Below are positions 8,185-15,825 of a DNA stretch of 57,624 nt, one piece after another. Source of the stretch: Hyphomicrobiaceae bacterium (lineage in GTDB: Bacteria; Pseudomonadota; Alphaproteobacteria; Rhizobiales; Hyphomicrobiaceae); the NCBI GenBank assembly GCA_030655135.1, contig JAURWC010000027.1, forward strand, positions 1 to 57,624, given 5' to 3'. The position numbers and the translations under genes were made by a program. The notes beneath the pieces are model-generated. The model had not been told where the DNA came from. It was given only the letters and a program-made list of their open reading frames with translations, and ran no database searches. Each line of letters opens with the position of its first letter. The first letter of the stretch is position 1.

Positions 8185-9516
8185 ATGAACCTCAAGACGT
8201 GGATGAAGAACGGCCGCCGCGGCAAGACCCCGGACTATCTGGCATTGCCGCTGGAACTGGAAGACGGCCGCCCGGCGCGGTTCTACGGCCGAATGATGCG
8301 GTATTGCGTCATGGGCGCCATCGCGGCAGGCTTTTGGGCATGGATGACGCCGGTGCGCGAGCTTGCCATCGCACCCGGCCAGATCATGCCCAAGGGCGAC
8401 GTCCGGGCGATCCAACATCTCGAAGGCGGTGTGGTTGCTTCGGTTCCGGTCAATGCTGGCGATGTAGTGCGTAAGGGCGACGCGCTCGTTGTGCTATCGG
8501 ATCAGCAGGCGGCCAACGACCTGCGGCAATATCAGGTGCGGGAGCAGGCGCTCTCGCTGCAGAAGCAACAGATCACCGCCCTGCTCAATTCGACGACACT
8601 GGACCTCCGCGCTGCCCCTGCCGTCAACGTCGCGCTGGCTGACGCGCAGCAGAGCGTGTTTGCCACGCGGCTTCAGTCACGCGTGGATGAAACGAAGTCT
8701 CTACAAGCGAAGGTCGATCAGCGCCGTTCGGAGATCGCCGCCACGACGAAGGAGATCGAAAGCAACAAGCGCGTCGTCGAGATCCAGCAGGAGTACCTGG
8801 ATACGCGCACCCTGCTGTTCAACAAAGGATTGGCGACGCGCAAGGATTTCCTGGCGAGCCAGGTCGCAATGGAGCAGGCCAAGACCCAGCAGGTCATGGC
8901 CGAGGGCCGGTTGTCGTCGTTGAATGACCAGCTGAATGAGGCCTCCAGCCAGCTGAAAGCTGCCGAGGCGGCAGCACGCAAGCTCTGGTCGGAGGAATTG
9001 GCTCGGGTCGAAGGCGAATACGGAGAGACAAGGCAGAGCATCGCCAAGCTGCAGGATCGCGTCGAGCGGTTGACGGTTCGAACGCCGGTCGACGGGATCG
9101 TTCAGTTCCTGATGCCGCGTTCTTCTGGCGAGGTGGTGAAGCCGGGCGATACGATTGCGCGCGTAGTGCCGACCAATGCATCGCTGCTGGCTCAAGTGGA
9201 AATTCGCGCGGACGATGTCGGACACGTGAAGCCTGGCGATCACGCCGACGTCAAGGTTTCGACATTCGATCCGTCCGTATTCGGCAAGCTTAAAGGACAG
9301 GTTGTCGACGTATCGGCGTCCTCGTTCCAGCGCGAAAACGGCGACTACTACTTCAAGGCTACGATTGCCCTGGATAATACGCGATTGAACGGACAGATGC
9401 CGGTCTCGACCGGCATGGTGGTGTCGGCGGAAATCATCACAGGTGCGAAGTCATTTGCGCAGTATCTGCTGAAGCCAGTCTACAAAACCTTCGGAGCCGC
9501 TTTCTCGGAGAAGTGA
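8185..9516 (+). CDS. HlyD-family type I secretion membrane fusion protein
   Basis: 443 residues. A short cytoplasmic N-terminus is followed by one membrane segment (about 33-52), a biotinyl-lipoyl-like region (GDVRAIQHLEGGVV), long Gln/Glu/Lys-rich coiled coils (about 105-290) and a beta-barrel. The C-terminal STGMVVSAEIITGAKSF is the classic HlyD family signature. AAGGA precedes the ATG at good distance. It would bridge the ABC heterodimer and an outer-membrane TolC-type channel; no TolC gene is present in the window, so that component must be encoded elsewhere. Confidence 0.92.
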   Translation: MNLKTWMKNGRRGKTPDYLALPLELEDGRPARFYGRMMRYCVMGAIAAGFWAWMTPVRELAIAPGQIMPKGDVRAIQHLEGGVVASVPVNAGDVVRKGDALVVLSDQQAANDLRQYQVREQALSLQKQQITALLNSTTLDLRAAPAVNVALADAQQSVFATRLQSRVDETKSLQAKVDQRRSEIAATTKEIESNKRVVEIQQEYLDTRTLLFNKGLATRKDFLASQVAMEQAKTQQVMAEGRLSSLNDQLNEASSQLKAAEAAARKLWSEELARVEGEYGETRQSIAKLQDRVERLTVRTPVDGIVQFLMPRSSGEVVKPGDTIARVVPTNASLLAQVEIRADDVGHVKPGDHADVKVSTFDPSVFGKLKGQVVDVSASSFQRENGDYYFKATIALDNTRLNGQMPVSTGMVVSAEIITGAKSFAQYLLKPVYKTFGAAFSEK

Positions 9517-9602
9517 GCAACTTCCTTGCGCAAGGGGCTGCGTCTGCGGAACTGGCTGCGTTGCCCGGTGGTTATGTCTGCAAGCAAATGCAGGAGGCGC
9601 CA

Positions 9603-9782
9603 ATGTCTGATGACAAGGGAAAGCATAATCCGGACGTCGACAAAAAAACGGGCAAGGGCAAAGGAGAGGGCGGCTTTAGCCCTCACCCGGATGGTCATGC
9701 GAATGATGATTTCCAGGGCGAAGACTTATCGAAAAAGCAGGCCCGGCAGGTGACGCCGCCAGGCAAAGGTCGGTCCAAATAG
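9603..9782 (+). CDS. small hydrophilic hypothetical protein (59 aa)
   Basis: A 59-residue Lys/Gly/Asp-rich protein without hydrophobic segments, beginning MSDDKGKHNP. AGGAGG lies directly upstream of the ATG, a strong ribosome binding site that makes the ORF credible. It follows the secretion adaptor by 86 nt on the same strand and ends before a strong terminator, so it is probably the last gene of the secretion operon. No family is recognised and the composition suggests an unstructured protein. Confidence 0.55.
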   Translation: MSDDKGKHNPDVDKKTGKGKGEGGFSPHPDGHANDDFQGEDLSKKQARQVTPPGKGRSK

Positions 9783-9856
9783 TCGCATCTCCGTTTGAAG
9801 TGATCGGTTGGTTTCAGGCAACCCAAAGATAATGCAGCGAAAATTCTGATCGGCTG

Positions 9857-9886
9857 GCGCGCTAGACGAAAGTCTGGCGCGCTTTT
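9857..9886 (+). terminator. intrinsic terminator after secretion operon
   Basis: An 11-bp stem (GCGCGCTAGAC at 9857-9867 with GTCTGGCGCGC at 9872-9882, one G-U pair), a GAAA tetraloop and TTTT follow. This is a textbook Rho-independent terminator placed 75 nt after the small ORF. Confidence 0.85.
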
Positions 9887-10040
9887 GTCCCGTTCCGCCC
9901 GTGTTCCCTTTGGAACATACGGCCGCTGGATACGCTTCTAGGTTCAACTATCCACATTAATTGTTGTTACTAAACCGCGATCCCGGTTGTTGCAGCAGTT
10001 TCCCAGACTTATCTATCTGTGAGTTGCCGGAGTGAGTGTA

Positions 10041-10724
10041 ATGCATACCGTTGTTCGCGCTGAGCCGCCGCCCGCTGGCATCGATGCGGGACATTTGGCT
10101 CTTTTGGAAAACGCAGAGTTCAGCGTCGACGGCGTTGACGTAATACGGCGTGTCGCAACAGGCGACATTCTCTTCCAGCCGGGCGAGACCCGTAATCATT
10201 ATCGCGTCGAAGAAGGCGCGATATTTCATTACGTGCGCTGGGCAGATGGTAGCCACGATCTGATCGAAGTTGCGTTCCCTGGCGATATCATCGGACTTGG
10301 CAATCTCAGCACGCATATCAGCACCGCCCAGGCAATGGTCGAATCCGCCGTCTCGATCGTCACCGCCGATGAGATCGAGGCGTTGCTCGATACCGATGAC
10401 CGTTTACCCCTTCTTCTCGCGAGCGCGGGCGAGCGTGAGTTCGATTACGTCCGCGACACCACGCTGAATTCGGGCAAGCGCACGCCGTTAGAACGCGTCG
10501 CCAATTATCTCATCGCTGTCGCCGACATAGACCAGCTTAACTCCGCAGCTGTCATCGCCGATGATATCTCGTCTGGCTTCGTGGCTGAGCGATTGCACAT
10601 GAGTGTCGATACGCTTGCGGCCGCGCTCGTTGGATTGCAGCACAAGGGTTTGGTTGCTCCGGCCAACGGCGGGCTGAAAATTACCGACGTTGCTGAGCTC
10701 GAGCGACTAGCGAGCGCCGCGTAA
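10041..10724 (+). CDS. Crp/Fnr family transcriptional regulator
   Basis: 227 residues with an N-terminal cyclic-nucleotide-like beta-roll (GDILFQPGETRNHYRVEEGAIF) and a C-terminal winged helix-turn-helix (about 150-225, SGFVAERLHMSVDTLAAALVGL). There are no cysteines for an Fe-S cluster, so it is not an Fnr-type oxygen sensor. The ATG at 10041 has GGAG 9 nt upstream; a GTG at 10032 is possible but overlaps that site. It stands alone between a terminator and a convergent Crp/Fnr gene. The effector is unknown. Confidence 0.85.
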   Translation: MHTVVRAEPPPAGIDAGHLALLENAEFSVDGVDVIRRVATGDILFQPGETRNHYRVEEGAIFHYVRWADGSHDLIEVAFPGDIIGLGNLSTHISTAQAMVESAVSIVTADEIEALLDTDDRLPLLLASAGEREFDYVRDTTLNSGKRTPLERVANYLIAVADIDQLNSAAVIADDISSGFVAERLHMSVDTLAAALVGLQHKGLVAPANGGLKITDVAELERLASAA

Positions 10725-11007
10725 GCCGGTATGCGCGCGCCGAGCAGCGATCGCTTGCCGTCGCCACCAAGCGTGGAGTTGCGCCATGGATACATCGCTG
10801 GAACGTCTGATATCGCCGGCCCTTCGTGGCTGGCAAATGAAGGCAGCGGCCCCGGGCAATCGACCGCCGTTGGTATCATCATCCTAGTCTGCCAGAACTG
10901 CGGCGCGCTGGAGTTCCATGATCGTGGCGTGATTGTGCGGTGGCTGGACTGTAACGCCGTGAAGGTGCGGTGCCGATGACAGGGCAAGGTCCAGCGATGG
11001 TTCGTCC
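10725..11007. other. gap between convergent Crp/Fnr genes
   Basis: This 283-nt stretch separates two convergent regulators. A 34-codon frame from 10786 has a possible GGAG site but no recognisable content, and an 82-codon frame from 10731 has only a single Cys-x-x-Cys. I do not call either as a gene. Confidence 0.4.
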
Positions 11008-11787
11008 TCAGTCGTCTTCGTCGGGATAGACGCCGGCTAGAACGATCTCGAAATGCGTTTTCACGCTTTCGTTGCAAAGACAGGCGCGCGCGGCGAGCGC
11101 TGGCTTGTCGCGAACGATGAGCGCGCCACGCCCAGTATCGATGATGCCTTCCGCTTTAAAGCTTTGCACCACACGGCTGGCATAGCTGCGTCCCACCCCA
11201 AGCATAAACGCGAGCTGTTCCTGCGTCAGCGGCAGGATATCGTCACCTGCGCGTTCCATAGCCGCCAGGATCCACTTTGCCGTGCGCTGTTCGATGGAAT
11301 GGATGGCGTTGCACGCGGTCGATTGCAGAACTTGGGCCAGCAAGCAGTCGGCATATCGCGCGAACAGGTTTCTTAAGGTTGCGGATTTGAGTTTGGCTGC
11401 CTCAAGGTCGGTGACCTTCATGCGGACGATGGTGCCGCCGAATTTGACCACGATTTTGGCGTAAGCGGGCAGATTGCCGTGACTGACGATGCCGCCCACG
11501 GCGCCTTCGCGCCCGACCAGGATGGTGTCCACGTCGCGTCCATCGGCATTGGTCACCAAGAAAGAGACCAACGTCGGCCCGCAGGGAAAGTAGACGATCT
11601 CGACGTTTTCGCCCGGGCTATAGAGCTGTTCGTGCGCGTCCGCTGAAAAGGTCTGCAGGTGCGGTTTAAGCAAATTGAAATCGGCGTTGCTGAGCCGGCG
11701 CAGTAAATTGTTTGCTGGTAGATCGCTACCGGCGTCCTGGCGCATGTGATCCTCAAAGCTTGCGGCAAATTCTGCAGAAGGCAGCAT
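11008..11787 (-). CDS. Crp/Fnr family transcriptional regulator
   Basis: 259 residues from the ATG at 11787 (MLPSAEFAAS). The sensor domain includes EQLYSPGENVEIVYFPCGPTL, and the C-terminal helix-turn-helix is LTQEQLAFMLGVGRSYASRV. The family is common in Rhizobiales. No good ribosome binding site precedes any candidate start; an upstream ATG at 11853 would overlap the divergent receiver-domain transcript further. The C-terminus ends in an acidic DEDD tail. Target genes are unknown; the neighbouring receiver protein is transcribed away from it, so the two may share control. Confidence 0.85.
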   Translation of the reverse strand: MLPSAEFAASFEDHMRQDAGSDLPANNLLRRLSNADFNLLKPHLQTFSADAHEQLYSPGENVEIVYFPCGPTLVSFLVTNADGRDVDTILVGREGAVGGIVSHGNLPAYAKIVVKFGGTIVRMKVTDLEAAKLKSATLRNLFARYADCLLAQVLQSTACNAIHSIEQRTAKWILAAMERAGDDILPLTQEQLAFMLGVGRSYASRVVQSFKAEGIIDTGRGALIVRDKPALAARACLCNESVKTHFEIVLAGVYPDEDD

Positions 11788-11978
11788 AAATGTAATTTTT
11801 GTCTGCGTGTGTTCACTTGTGGACAGACGAGATGGATTTCTGTGTGGTGACATTGCCGCAGACTTCACGGTGTGCCTGCGGGGCGCCGCGGGAACGAGCG
11901 AAGCTCGACATTGACCTTCTAGGCGCGATCGCAAAAGCGGCGCGCCGGATCACCAGACAGAGCAAGGACCGCAATGCG

Positions 11979-12401
11979 ATGGCTCAACAGTTCGCCGCAC
12001 GCGCATGGTCGTCAACAGGGGGCTTTCACTTGAGTGATCTTGACTCCGATACGGCACCGCTGCCGGCCAGCGTGCTTCTTGTCGAAGACAACATCATTAT
12101 TCTGCTAGATACGGAAGACGTTTTGAAAGAGCTTGGTGTGCCGTTGGTGATGACGGCCACGAATGTTACCGAGGCGCTGGATCTCATCGACCGGACGCCG
12201 CCGGCCCGGGCTCTGCTCGACGTCGATCTTGGCATGGAAACGAGTTTTCGCATTGCCACGCGGCTGGCCGAAAGCGGCATTCCGTTCGCATTCATCACGG
12301 GCTACGGGGACAGTCACCCTATCCCGATGGAGTTCAAAAACGTTCCGCGGGTGTTGAAGCCACACACGACGGACGCGCTGCTGAGAGCCCTGCAGGGCTA
12401 A
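11979..12401 (+). CDS. single-domain response regulator (receiver)
   Basis: About 140 residues. The receiver domain carries VLLVEDN (acidic pocket), LLDVDLGM with the likely phosphoacceptor Asp, and VLKPH with the conserved Lys. No output domain follows, as in CheY- or Rhizobiales-type stand-alone receivers. The ATG at 11979 has AAGGA upstream; an in-frame start at 11799 would lie within the upstream leader of the divergent Crp/Fnr gene. No cognate kinase is adjacent; the kinase at 13840 has its own regulator. Confidence 0.8.
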   Translation: MAQQFAARAWSSTGGFHLSDLDSDTAPLPASVLLVEDNIIILLDTEDVLKELGVPLVMTATNVTEALDLIDRTPPARALLDVDLGMETSFRIATRLAESGIPFAFITGYGDSHPIPMEFKNVPRVLKPHTTDALLRALQG

Positions 12402-12421
12402 CCGCTAGCACCGGCAAGCGT

Positions 12422-12446
12422 GCGCCGGTGGCACGGCCACCGGCGC
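12422..12446. terminator. bidirectional hairpin between convergent genes
   Basis: A perfect 10-bp stem, GCGCCGGTGG (12422-12431) and CCACCGGCGC (12437-12446), with a 5-nt loop lies between the convergent receiver gene and the PepSY gene. The T-rich tail is weak (TTCGATTTGC), so termination efficiency is uncertain. Confidence 0.6.
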
Positions 12447-12456
12447 TTCGATTTGC

Positions 12457-12729
12457 TTAATCGTCGTACCCGTTCATGATCTCGCCGGTGGACGGATGAA
12501 CGTGCGTTTCGATGCGTACGCCGTCCTTGCCCGTCATTTCGACCTCGTAGGCGCCGTCATCGCTTTCGATTTCACGAACGGTGTAGCCCTGGCCCGACAG
12601 CTTTTCGGTGATCTGCGCAGGCGACATCCATTGGTCTTGGGGAACGTTCAGGCGATTGACGGGATCCGCAAGTGCTGCCGAGGCACCCAATGCCAGGCCC
12701 ATCGCGGCGATGAGGAGCTTGCTCTTCAT
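12457..12729 (-). CDS. secreted PepSY-domain protein
   Basis: 90 residues starting MKSKLLIAAMG, with a signal peptide likely cleaved after ALA (residue about 22), so it is periplasmic. The mature part is one PepSY unit: a helix (SPAQITEKLSGQGY) then strands with YEVEMTGKDG and a THVHPSTGEI segment. GGAG sits 9 nt upstream of the ATG at 12729; an ATG 9 nt earlier overlaps this site. It is divergent from a second PepSY gene and a two-component pair, and probably belongs to the same envelope-stress or metal-response regulon. Confidence 0.85.
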   Translation of the reverse strand: MKSKLLIAAMGLALGASAALADPVNRLNVPQDQWMSPAQITEKLSGQGYTVREIESDDGAYEVEMTGKDGVRIETHVHPSTGEIMNGYDD

Positions 12730-12802
12730 GATAGTCATCTCCGTTGGTTGCCGGCCTCAGCGCCGGTATGCCAACACTTTGCCGGATATGGGCTGACACG
12801 CC

Positions 12803-12832
12803 CCTGACCCCCGGCGTCAGGTGGTTGTCAGG
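12803..12832. promoter_or_regulatory. candidate response-regulator box between PepSY genes
   Basis: A direct repeat GTCAGG (12816-12821) and GTCAGG (12827-12832) has an 11-bp period, typical spacing for OmpR/PhoP-family sites. An inverted copy CCTGAC lies at 12803-12808. The 10-mer TGGTTGTCAG within it recurs at 15273-15282 upstream of the gene after the kinase. Binding by the adjacent regulator is inferred. Confidence 0.45.
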
Positions 12833-12854
12833 CAAAGCCCCGCAGGATGCGGAG

Positions 12855-13178
12855 ATGAAGAACATGATCTTGCAACGTCTGATGCTGCTGACCCTCGTCG
12901 GCTTTGCCGGCTTCGCAACGCCCGCGAAAGCCGACGACGATGCGGCCGATCACAACCTCGCGCGCCGCCTCGTTGCCGAGGGGCAAATTCGCGCGCTCGC
13001 CGGGATTGTCGAAGAGGTTAAGGCGCAGGTTCCCGGCGAGATGCTGGAAGTGGAATTTGAATCCGAAAAGGGTATTTACAAATACGAGCTCAAGATCCTC
13101 CGGCCCAATGGGAAGATCCAAGAAGTGGAAGTCGATGCGAAAACGGGCACGATCCTCAAAGTCGAGGATGACGACTGA
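12855..13178 (+). CDS. secreted PepSY-domain protein upstream of two-component system
   Basis: 107 residues starting MKNMILQRLM, with a signal peptide (LLTLVGFAGFATPAKA) and a PepSY core (AEGQIRALAGIVEEVKAQVPGEM, YKYELKILRPNGKI, DAKTGTILKVE) ending in acidic DDD. AGGA is 7 nt upstream of the ATG. Its stop overlaps the start of the response regulator (TGATG), so it is translationally coupled to it. PepSY proteins in this position are common beside PhoP/PhoQ-like systems and are thought to modulate periplasmic sensing or proteolysis; that role here is inferred. Confidence 0.85.
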   Translation: MKNMILQRLMLLTLVGFAGFATPAKADDDAADHNLARRLVAEGQIRALAGIVEEVKAQVPGEMLEVEFESEKGIYKYELKILRPNGKIQEVEVDAKTGTILKVEDDD

Positions 13179-13843
13179 TGCGACTGCTGATTGTCGAGGA
13201 CGAGCCGCGCATTCGGGAGGACATCACGGCGGCACTCGCTGCATCGGGCTTTGCCTGTGATACGGCTGCGGACGGGGAGGACGCGTGGTTTCTTGGCGAT
13301 ACGGAAAACTACGATCTCGTCGTGCTCGACCTGGGGCTGCCAAAAATGGACGGCCTGGCCGTGCTGAAGCGCTGGCGCGCGGCGGGTCACAAAATGCCGA
13401 TCATCATTTTGACGGCGCGGGGAGCCTGGCCTGAGCGCGTAGAGGGGATCGATGCGGGTGCAGACGATTATTTGACGAAGCCGTTCCGCATGGAGGAGCT
13501 GATCGCGCGCGTGCGTGCGTTGATCCGCAGGTCGGCAGGGCTCAGTCATGGCGTGATCGAAACAGGAGACCTGACGCTCGACACGCGGCAAATGCGTATC
13601 TGGGCGTCGGGGGCTCCCGTTGCCGTTTCGCCGCTGGAGTACCGGCTGATTGCCTATCTGATGCATCACAAGGGCCGCGTGGTGCCGGCCGGCGAACTGA
13701 TTGAACATCTTTACGGCGACGACGATGCGCGCGATGCGAACGCGCTTGAAGCCTTGATTATGCGGCTGCGCAAAAAGCTCGGATCGACCGCGATCGAGAC
13801 GCGGCGCGGCTTCGGATATCTTATCGCGGAACCGCAAGCATGA
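13178..13843 (+). CDS. OmpR/PhoP-type response regulator
   Basis: 221 residues. The receiver domain has acidic residues E7-E9, phosphoacceptor D51 (VVLDLGLP), T79 and K101 (TKPF). A winged-helix DNA-binding domain (about 125-218) ends in the typical RLRKKLG...ETRRGFGYLI. It overlaps the PepSY gene upstream and the kinase downstream by 1-4 nt, so all three form one operon. It probably recognises the 11-bp-period repeat at 12816-12832. Confidence 0.93.
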   Translation: MRLLIVEDEPRIREDITAALAASGFACDTAADGEDAWFLGDTENYDLVVLDLGLPKMDGLAVLKRWRAAGHKMPIIILTARGAWPERVEGIDAGADDYLTKPFRMEELIARVRALIRRSAGLSHGVIETGDLTLDTRQMRIWASGAPVAVSPLEYRLIAYLMHHKGRVVPAGELIEHLYGDDDARDANALEALIMRLRKKLGSTAIETRRGFGYLIAEPQA

Positions 13844-15240
13844 CGCTGTCGTCGCTGCGGCTTCGCCTTCTGCTGGCCGCGGGCGTTTTCATTCTCATTG
13901 CGACAGCGCTTGCCGCGCTCGGTCTTGCGGTGCTCTTCGAGCGGCACGTGCGAAGCTGGGCGGACGGGGAGCTGAGCGCCCAGATGGACCAGCTGATCGC
14001 CGGGATTGACAAAGGTGCAGATGGGCAAGCCGCTGTGGTGCGGGCGCCAGGTGACACACGGTTCGCCCGGCCCCTATCCGGGCTTTACTGGGAAGTGCTC
14101 GTCGAACCGGCCGGGCCCGTTTACCGGTCGCGATCGTTGTGGGATTTCGAGATCAAATTACCGGAAGAAGTGCAGGTTGATGATAGCGTACGCCATCATT
14201 ACGTTGCCGGGCCCGGCGGCAGCGAGCTTTATCTGATCCAGCGCCGGGTCGAGCTGCCGGCAAGGCTGGAGAGCCGGACAGCGCGTGTTGCCGTCGCGCT
14301 CGACGCGTCTCAGCTCAGCGCGGCCGTCAAGCGGTTTGCCACCGCGCTGGTCCCGTTCCTACTGCTCATTGCCGGTCTTTTGATTGCAGCGGCCTGGGCG
14401 CAGGTGGCGATCGGTTTGAGACCGCTTGGCGCCGTGCGTGATCGCCTCGCGACGGTTGCCTCGGGCAAGGAAACGCGGCTGGGTGTTGGCTTTCCTGATG
14501 AAGTGCAGCCGCTGGCGAATGAAATCGATGCGCTGCTGGGTGCGCGTGAACAGCAGATCGAAAAGGCGCGTGGACGCGCTGCCGATCTCGCGCACGGCCT
14601 AAAGACGCCCCTGCAGGTCTTGGCCGGAGACATCGAACGATTGCGCGCCAAAAGCGAAACTGAGATCGCCGGCGAAATCGAGAAGGTAGCCAACGCGATG
14701 CAGCGCCATGTCGACCGCGAGCTGGCGCGCGCACGGCTGATCGGGGCCGATGCAAACGCGACGGCAAATGTTCAGCAGGTTGTGGAGAGCGTCGTCCGTG
14801 TTGTGCAGCGCTCACCGAACGGAAGCCGGCTTGCGTGGACCGTCAACGCGCCGGAGACCTTGAACGTGCGGCTGGATGCAGCCGATCTGGCCGAGGCCGC
14901 AGGCAATCTTCTGGAGAATGCGGCGCGGCACGCCAAATCCCGTATCGTCGTGGCTGCACACTCCGAGCCCGATGGGTTCATCGCACTAAGTGTCAGCGAC
15001 GACGGTGTTGGCATACCGATGGCACTGCGCGATCGAATGATGCAGAGGGGCGCGCGTCTCGACACGTCGTCCGGGGACGGGGCGGGGCTGGGTCTATCGA
15101 TCGTTTCGGATATTGCGGCAAGCTGCGGTGGCGCCTTGCACATGTCCGGGCCCAGCCCGGATGAGGACGGCACGGACCGGTTTTGCGTCACGCTGCGCCT
15201 TCCGGCGGCGGCGCTTCGGCAGATGAAAAGCCGAACCTAA
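13840..15240 (+). CDS. PhoQ-like sensor histidine kinase
   Basis: 466 residues. The first membrane segment is near 10-35, followed by a periplasmic sensor region (about 36-170) and a second membrane segment near 170-190. A HAMP-like linker, the H-box AADLAHGLKTPL near residue 250, an N-box NLLENAARHA and G-boxes DDGVGIP and GAGLGLS follow. The overall plan matches PhoQ-type kinases of alphaproteobacteria. Its start overlaps the regulator stop by 4 nt. The ligand is not evident; association with two PepSY proteins suggests an envelope, divalent-metal or peptide signal. Confidence 0.92.
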   Translation: MTLSSLRLRLLLAAGVFILIATALAALGLAVLFERHVRSWADGELSAQMDQLIAGIDKGADGQAAVVRAPGDTRFARPLSGLYWEVLVEPAGPVYRSRSLWDFEIKLPEEVQVDDSVRHHYVAGPGGSELYLIQRRVELPARLESRTARVAVALDASQLSAAVKRFATALVPFLLLIAGLLIAAAWAQVAIGLRPLGAVRDRLATVASGKETRLGVGFPDEVQPLANEIDALLGAREQQIEKARGRAADLAHGLKTPLQVLAGDIERLRAKSETEIAGEIEKVANAMQRHVDRELARARLIGADANATANVQQVVESVVRVVQRSPNGSRLAWTVNAPETLNVRLDAADLAEAAGNLLENAARHAKSRIVVAAHSEPDGFIALSVSDDGVGIPMALRDRMMQRGARLDTSSGDGAGLGLSIVSDIAASCGGALHMSGPSPDEDGTDRFCVTLRLPAAALRQMKSRT

Positions 15241-15269
15241 ATTCAGATCATTTTAACCCTGGCGCATCA

Positions 15270-15282
15270 CAGTGGTTGTCAG
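15270..15282. promoter_or_regulatory. copy of the TGGTTGTCAG motif upstream of the gene after the kinase
   Basis: CAGTGGTTGTCAG at 15270-15282 shares the 10-mer TGGTTGTCAG with the box at 12822-12831. It lies about 46 nt before the start of the surface-antigen-like gene. If it is a real site, that gene would be a target of the adjacent two-component system. The first half of the direct repeat is not conserved here. Confidence 0.3.
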
Positions 15283-15327
15283 TCGCCGCGTGTGACGCGG
15301 TCCGTTGGTCGAGAGTCGGGTTGCGTC

Positions 15328-15753
15328 ATGTGTCTGACCAGATTTGTTTCGCGCTGCGTGCCGGTGGTTGCCGGTCTGGCGCTTGTTGCATCCACTGCCG
15401 CGGCGTCCCCCCTGTCTGCGGCAGTGGAGCAAACTTCGCCCGGCGAGGGCGTGCCCCATATTCGTGAATACAAGCATGCCATCCTGAAACCGGGCCGGAA
15501 CTTCACAGACCGGGCTGCGGCGCTGGAGAGCGTCCAGATCGCGCTGTCACGCGTGGCAGACGGCTCGATCTACATCTGGCATCGGCCGGGTGGAACGTTC
15601 TCGGGCTCGGTGAAGCCGACGGCGTCGTTCCGCCGGCCCAACGGGGAGCTGTGCCGGCATCTCGTGATGGAGATTTCGTCGGAAGAAGACTTTCGCACCG
15701 TTGAAGGCGTCGCGTGCCGCGAAGCCAACGGTGTCTGGAGATTGGAAGGCTGA
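15328..15753 (+). CDS. secreted RT0821/Lpp0805-like surface protein
   Basis: About 141 residues with a signal peptide (CVPVVAGLALVASTAAASP). The C-terminal part, FRRPNGELCRHL...GVACREANGVWRLEG, resembles the end of RT0821/Lpp0805-family (17-kDa surface antigen type) proteins: two cysteines and a terminal W-R motif. No lipobox is seen, so it is probably periplasmic or surface-exposed without lipid. The ATG at 15328 is the likely start; a GTG at 15292 is possible. It lies 87 nt after the kinase and may be in the same regulon. The family assignment rests only on the short C-terminal resemblance. Confidence 0.65.
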   Translation: MCLTRFVSRCVPVVAGLALVASTAAASPLSAAVEQTSPGEGVPHIREYKHAILKPGRNFTDRAAALESVQIALSRVADGSIYIWHRPGGTFSGSVKPTASFRRPNGELCRHLVMEISSEEDFRTVEGVACREANGVWRLEG

Positions 15754-15778
15754 CGCCTTTCTAAGACGTGCGGTCGGC

Positions 15779-15823
15779 AAAGTGGCGCGCGCGGCCTTCA
15801 GGCCGTGCGCGCCGCTTTCATGT
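15779..15823. terminator. strong bidirectional terminator
   Basis: An 18-bp stem (15779-15796 with 15801-15818, two G-U pairs) with a TTCA loop is followed by CATGTTTTT, and preceded by AAAG, so it can work on both strands. It separates the convergent surface-protein gene and the GST gene. Confidence 0.8.
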
Positions 15824-15825
15824 TT

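Noticed and set aside
7207-8418. 403-codon open frame opposite the second ABC transporter gene
   Set aside because: It is antisense to a strongly supported ABC gene in the GC-rich codon-mirror frame, with low-complexity His/Arg-rich content and no domain.
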